Positions 61,338 through 64,000 of a DNA stretch of 64,000 nucleotides are shown piece by piece (position 1 is the first letter of the stretch; each line of letters starts with the position of its first letter). The stretch is from Micromonospora mirobrigensis (GTDB lineage Bacteria; Actinomycetota; Actinomycetes; Mycobacteriales; Micromonosporaceae). Made by a program: the position numbers and the translations under genes. Location of the stretch: positions 558,001-622,000 of the forward strand of contig NZ_FMCX01000001.1 of assembly GCF_900091555.1 (NCBI RefSeq), written 5' to 3'. Under the pieces are notes generated by a model. That model was not told where the DNA came from, did no database searches, and saw nothing but the letters and a program-made list of their open reading frames with translations.

Positions 61338-63221
61338 GTGACCGACACGATGGCGACCGGCGGGGCGCGTACCGACCGGGAACGGGTGCTGGGCCGGCGG
61401 CGGGAGCGGGTCGGCCCGGGCGGCGACCCGGTGGCGCCGGGCACGCACGAGCCCGAGTCGACCGCCGACCGCGACGGCGTGGTGCTGGACTGCGGCTGGG
61501 GCCGGCTGGTCTTCGGCCAGACCTTCGGCGGCGACCAGGCCGCGGTGGCGCGGGTGCTGCGCTCCGAGGCGGCCGGCGCCCGGGACATCTGCATCTACCT
61601 GCGCGACCCGCACGTGCTGGTGTCCCGCCTCCCCGACGAGCTCTTCATCGACCCGTCGCTGACCTACCGGCTGCCGCTGGGCGGCGACCGGCCGGCCCGC
61701 ACGGACGACGTGGTCACCGCGGCGACCCGGGAGACGACCGAGGGCACCTCCGGCCGGGACGGCTCGGAGCTCCCCGGGCTGCGGATCCGGCCGCTGCGCG
61801 ACGCCGCCGACGCGGACGCGGTGAACCGGATCTACGCCCGCAACGGCATGGTGACCGCGCCGGTGGAGGTGCTGGTCGACAACGCCCGCACCGACCGCTT
61901 CCTGCACCTGGTCGCCGAGGACGCCACCGGCGAGGTCGTCGGCACCATCACCGGCGTCGACCACGTGGCGGTCTTCGCCGACCCGGAGAACGGCGCCAGC
62001 CTCTGGTGCCTCACCGTGGACTTCAACACCGCGCCGCCCGGCACCGGGCAGGCGCTGCTGACCGACCTGGCGGCCCGGCTCACCGCCCGCGGGCGGGCCT
62101 TCGTCGACCTGTCGGTGCTGGCCGAGAACACCGGCGCCATCCGGCTCTACGAGCGGCTCGGCTTCTACCGCACGGCGACGCTCTGCGTGAAGCGGAAGAA
62201 CCCGATCAACGAGCGGCTCTTCCTGCCCGCCATGCCCGCGGGGTACGACGAGCTCAACCCGTACGCGAAGATCGTCGCCGACGAGGCGATGCGGCGCGGC
62301 ATCCGGGTCGAGGTGACCGACCCGACCTGGGGTGAGCTGCGGCTGACCAGCGGCGGCCGGACCGTCCACACCCGCGAGTCGCTCTCCGAGCTGACCTCGG
62401 CGGTGGCGATGAGCCGCTGCGACGACAAGCGGGTCACCCGGCGGATCCTCACCGAGGCGGGCCTGTCGGTGCCGCGCGGCCGGACCGCCACCGGCGACGC
62501 CGACGACGCCGCCTTCCTGGCCGAGGCCGGCCGGGTCGTGGTCAAGCCGGCCCGCGGCGAGCAGGGCAACGGCATCACCGTCGGGGTGCGCACCCCCGAG
62601 GCGCTGGCCGCCGCCGTCGAGCTGGCCCGCCGGTTCTGCCCCGAGGTGCTGATCGAGGAGCTGCGCGAGGGCGAGGACCTGCGGGTGATCGTCATCGACC
62701 ACGAGGTGGTCGCCGCGGCCGTGCGCCGCCCCGCCCAGGTGACCGGCGACGGGGTGCACGACATCGCCGAGCTGATCGAGCGGCAGAGCCGCCGCCGGGC
62801 CGCCGCCACCGGGGGCGAGTCCCGGATCCCGCTGGACGACATGACCCGCGAGGTGATCGCCGAGGCCGGGTACGAGCTGCACGACGTGCTGCCCGAGGGC
62901 ACGGTCCTGGCCGTCCGGCGGACCGCCAACCTGCACACCGGAGGCACCATCCACGACGTGACCGGGGAGCTGCACCCGGAGATCGCCGAGGCGTGCGTCG
63001 CGGCCAGCCGGGCGCTGGACATCCCGGTCACCGGGCTGGACCTGCTGGTTCCCTCTCCCGACCGGCCCGAGCACGTCTTCATCGAGGCGAACGAGCGGCC
63101 CGGCCTGGCCAACCACGAGCCGCAGCCGACCGCCGAACGCTTCGTCGACCTGCTCTTCCCCGGGACCCGGGCACCGCAACGGCTCTGGTCCCCGGCGGGT
63201 GCGGCAAGCTCTCCGGCATGA
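61338..63221 (+). CDS. ngg: N-acetylglutaminylglutamine synthetase (GNAT + ATP-grasp)
   Basis: 627-aa fusion that acetylates glutamine and ligates a second glutamine to give N-acetylglutaminylglutamine. Residues 1-130 hold a variable region with FLHLVAEDATGEVVGTIT later. The GNAT acetyltransferase spans about 148-285 (ENTGAIRLYERLGFY at 263-277). The ATP-grasp ligase covers about 340-605 (RVVVKPARGEQGNGITVGVR; EVLIEELREGEDLRVIVIDH; FIEANERPGLANHEPQPTAE with the metal ligands). The GTG at 61338 lies 2 nt after the upstream stop. This matches the TIGR03103 type. Its stop overlaps the next start as ATGA. Confidence 0.93.
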   Translation: MTDTMATGGARTDRERVLGRRRERVGPGGDPVAPGTHEPESTADRDGVVLDCGWGRLVFGQTFGGDQAAVARVLRSEAAGARDICIYLRDPHVLVSRLPDELFIDPSLTYRLPLGGDRPARTDDVVTAATRETTEGTSGRDGSELPGLRIRPLRDAADADAVNRIYARNGMVTAPVEVLVDNARTDRFLHLVAEDATGEVVGTITGVDHVAVFADPENGASLWCLTVDFNTAPPGTGQALLTDLAARLTARGRAFVDLSVLAENTGAIRLYERLGFYRTATLCVKRKNPINERLFLPAMPAGYDELNPYAKIVADEAMRRGIRVEVTDPTWGELRLTSGGRTVHTRESLSELTSAVAMSRCDDKRVTRRILTEAGLSVPRGRTATGDADDAAFLAEAGRVVVKPARGEQGNGITVGVRTPEALAAAVELARRFCPEVLIEELREGEDLRVIVIDHEVVAAAVRRPAQVTGDGVHDIAELIERQSRRRAAATGGESRIPLDDMTREVIAEAGYELHDVLPEGTVLAVRRTANLHTGGTIHDVTGELHPEIAEACVAASRALDIPVTGLDLLVPSPDRPEHVFIEANERPGLANHEPQPTAERFVDLLFPGTRAPQRLWSPAGAASSPA

Positions 63222-64000
63222 CCGGACGTGCCCCCACCCCGCTGAAGCTCGACCTCGACTACCTCCGGCAGGTGCTGCTGGAGCTGCTGGAGATCCCCAG
63301 CCCCTCGGGGCGTACCGACCACATCCAGCAGTACGTCGGCGAGCGGCTCTCCGCCCTCGGCGTCTCCTCGACGCTGACCCGGCGGGGCGCGCTGAGCGCC
63401 TGCCTGCCCGGTCCCCGGTCCACCGGCGCCGACCGGGCGATCGTGGTGCACACCGACACGATCGGCGGCATGGTCAAGCGGTTGAAGGAGAACGGCCGGC
63501 TGGAGGTGACGCCGGTCGGTACGCACAGCGCCCGGTTCGCCGAGGGCGCGCACGTGCGGATCTTCACCGACGACCTGGACCGGGTGGTCACCGGCCAGAT
63601 CCTCCCGCTCAAGGCCAGCGGGCACCGTTACAACGAGGGCGTCGACCTCCAGGGCGTCGGCTGGGAGCTGGTGGAGCTGCGGGTCGACGAGCCGGTGCAG
63701 GACATCGCCGGGCTGCGCGCCCTGGGCATCGACGCCGGGGACTTCGTGGCCTTCCTGCCCAACCCGATGATCACCACGAGCGGGTACGTCAAGTCCCGGC
63801 ACCTCGACGACAAGGCCGGGGTGGCGGCCGTGCTGACCGCGTTCAAGGCGATGGTCGACGCGGGCGTCACCCCGGCGGTCACCGCCCACCTGCTGGTCAC
63901 CGTCACCGAGGAGATCGGCCACGGGGCCAGCCACGGGCTCGACCCGGACGTCGCCGAGATCGTCTCGGTGGACGCGGCGGTGGTGGCGCCCGGCCAGCAG
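63218..64000 (+). CDS. M42-family aminopeptidase of the NAGGN operon (3' end beyond window)
   Basis: First 261 codons of a zinc- or cobalt-dependent M42 glutamyl-aminopeptidase-like protein, open at the window edge. Metal-ligand segments VVHTDTIGGMVKR, SRHLDDKAGVAAVL and VTVTEEIGHGASHG are intact. The ATG overlaps the ngg stop (ATGA). NAGGN operons characteristically carry such a peptidase, thought to turn over the osmolyte or process its precursor. The rest of the gene, and any export or uptake genes, lie beyond base 64000. Confidence 0.9.
   Translation, partial: MTGRAPTPLKLDLDYLRQVLLELLEIPSPSGRTDHIQQYVGERLSALGVSSTLTRRGALSACLPGPRSTGADRAIVVHTDTIGGMVKRLKENGRLEVTPVGTHSARFAEGAHVRIFTDDLDRVVTGQILPLKASGHRYNEGVDLQGVGWELVELRVDEPVQDIAGLRALGIDAGDFVAFLPNPMITTSGYVKSRHLDDKAGVAAVLTAFKAMVDAGVTPAVTAHLLVTVTEEIGHGASHGLDPDVAEIVSVDAAVVAPGQQ

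Overview
The window is GC-rich (clearly above 70% by eye) actinobacterial chromosome, most likely Micromonospora or a close Micromonosporaceae relative. Supporting signs are a WhiB regulator, coenzyme F420 genes, a mycothiol S-conjugate amidase, DUF3499 and DUF4307 proteins, many GTG starts, and GATC-rich intergenic palindromes of the kind I recall from Micromonospora. No rRNA, tRNA, CRISPR array, intact insertion sequence, phage or origin was seen. It reads as core chromosome with a few accessory inserts.

Layout. 1-9348 is a polyamine-type uptake and catabolism locus: a leftward operon (binding lipoprotein, ATPase, two permeases, FAD oxidoreductase running off the left edge) diverges from a rightward operon (Lrp/AsnC regulator, class III aminotransferase, a decayed flavin-binding gene, a second FAD oxidoreductase). 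9495-24301 resembles the mycobacterial Rv3258c-Rv3268 neighbourhood: DUF3499, zincin-like protein, WhiB, then fbiA-fbiB, NUDIX, manC, glycosyltransferase and TIGR03089. A DUF4331 operon, fbiC and a membrane protein lie between whiB and fbiA. 24349-31891 holds acetoacetyl-CoA synthetase, an acyl-CoA thioesterase, a secreted GH19 chitinase with a ricin-type lectin domain, an acyl-CoA dehydrogenase and UDP-glucose dehydrogenase. 32058-36977 is a giant membrane protein with a zinc ribbon and an internal duplication. 37411-51958 is housekeeping: purE-purK, a DUF255 thioredoxin-like protein, a GGDEF-EAL protein, mca, DUF4307, greA, ilvA, an amidase, a cystathionine gamma-synthase-type enzyme, a HIT protein and msrA. 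52034-59067 is a 2037-residue secreted RHS/YD-repeat protein followed by a membrane protein. 59545 to the right edge is the osmolyte N-acetylglutaminylglutamine amide (NAGGN) operon.

How genes work together. The two divergent arms at the left probably import a polyamine or related amine and oxidise or transaminate it under the Lrp-type regulator; a shared GGATTCCGTYGC motif lies before both. FbiC, FbiA and FbiB cover most of F420 biosynthesis. In the NAGGN operon the asparagine-synthase-like amidotransferase, the GNAT/ATP-grasp synthetase and the M42 peptidase are separated by 2 nt and by an ATGA overlap. Many convergent pairs are closed by long, nearly perfect hairpins.

Most worth following up: the RHS tip with the downstream membrane gene; the internally deleted flavin-binding gene; the DUF4331 operon; the giant duplicated membrane protein; an FbiB without a recognisable nitroreductase domain; a BldD-like palindrome upstream of whiB; and two long inverted repeats.
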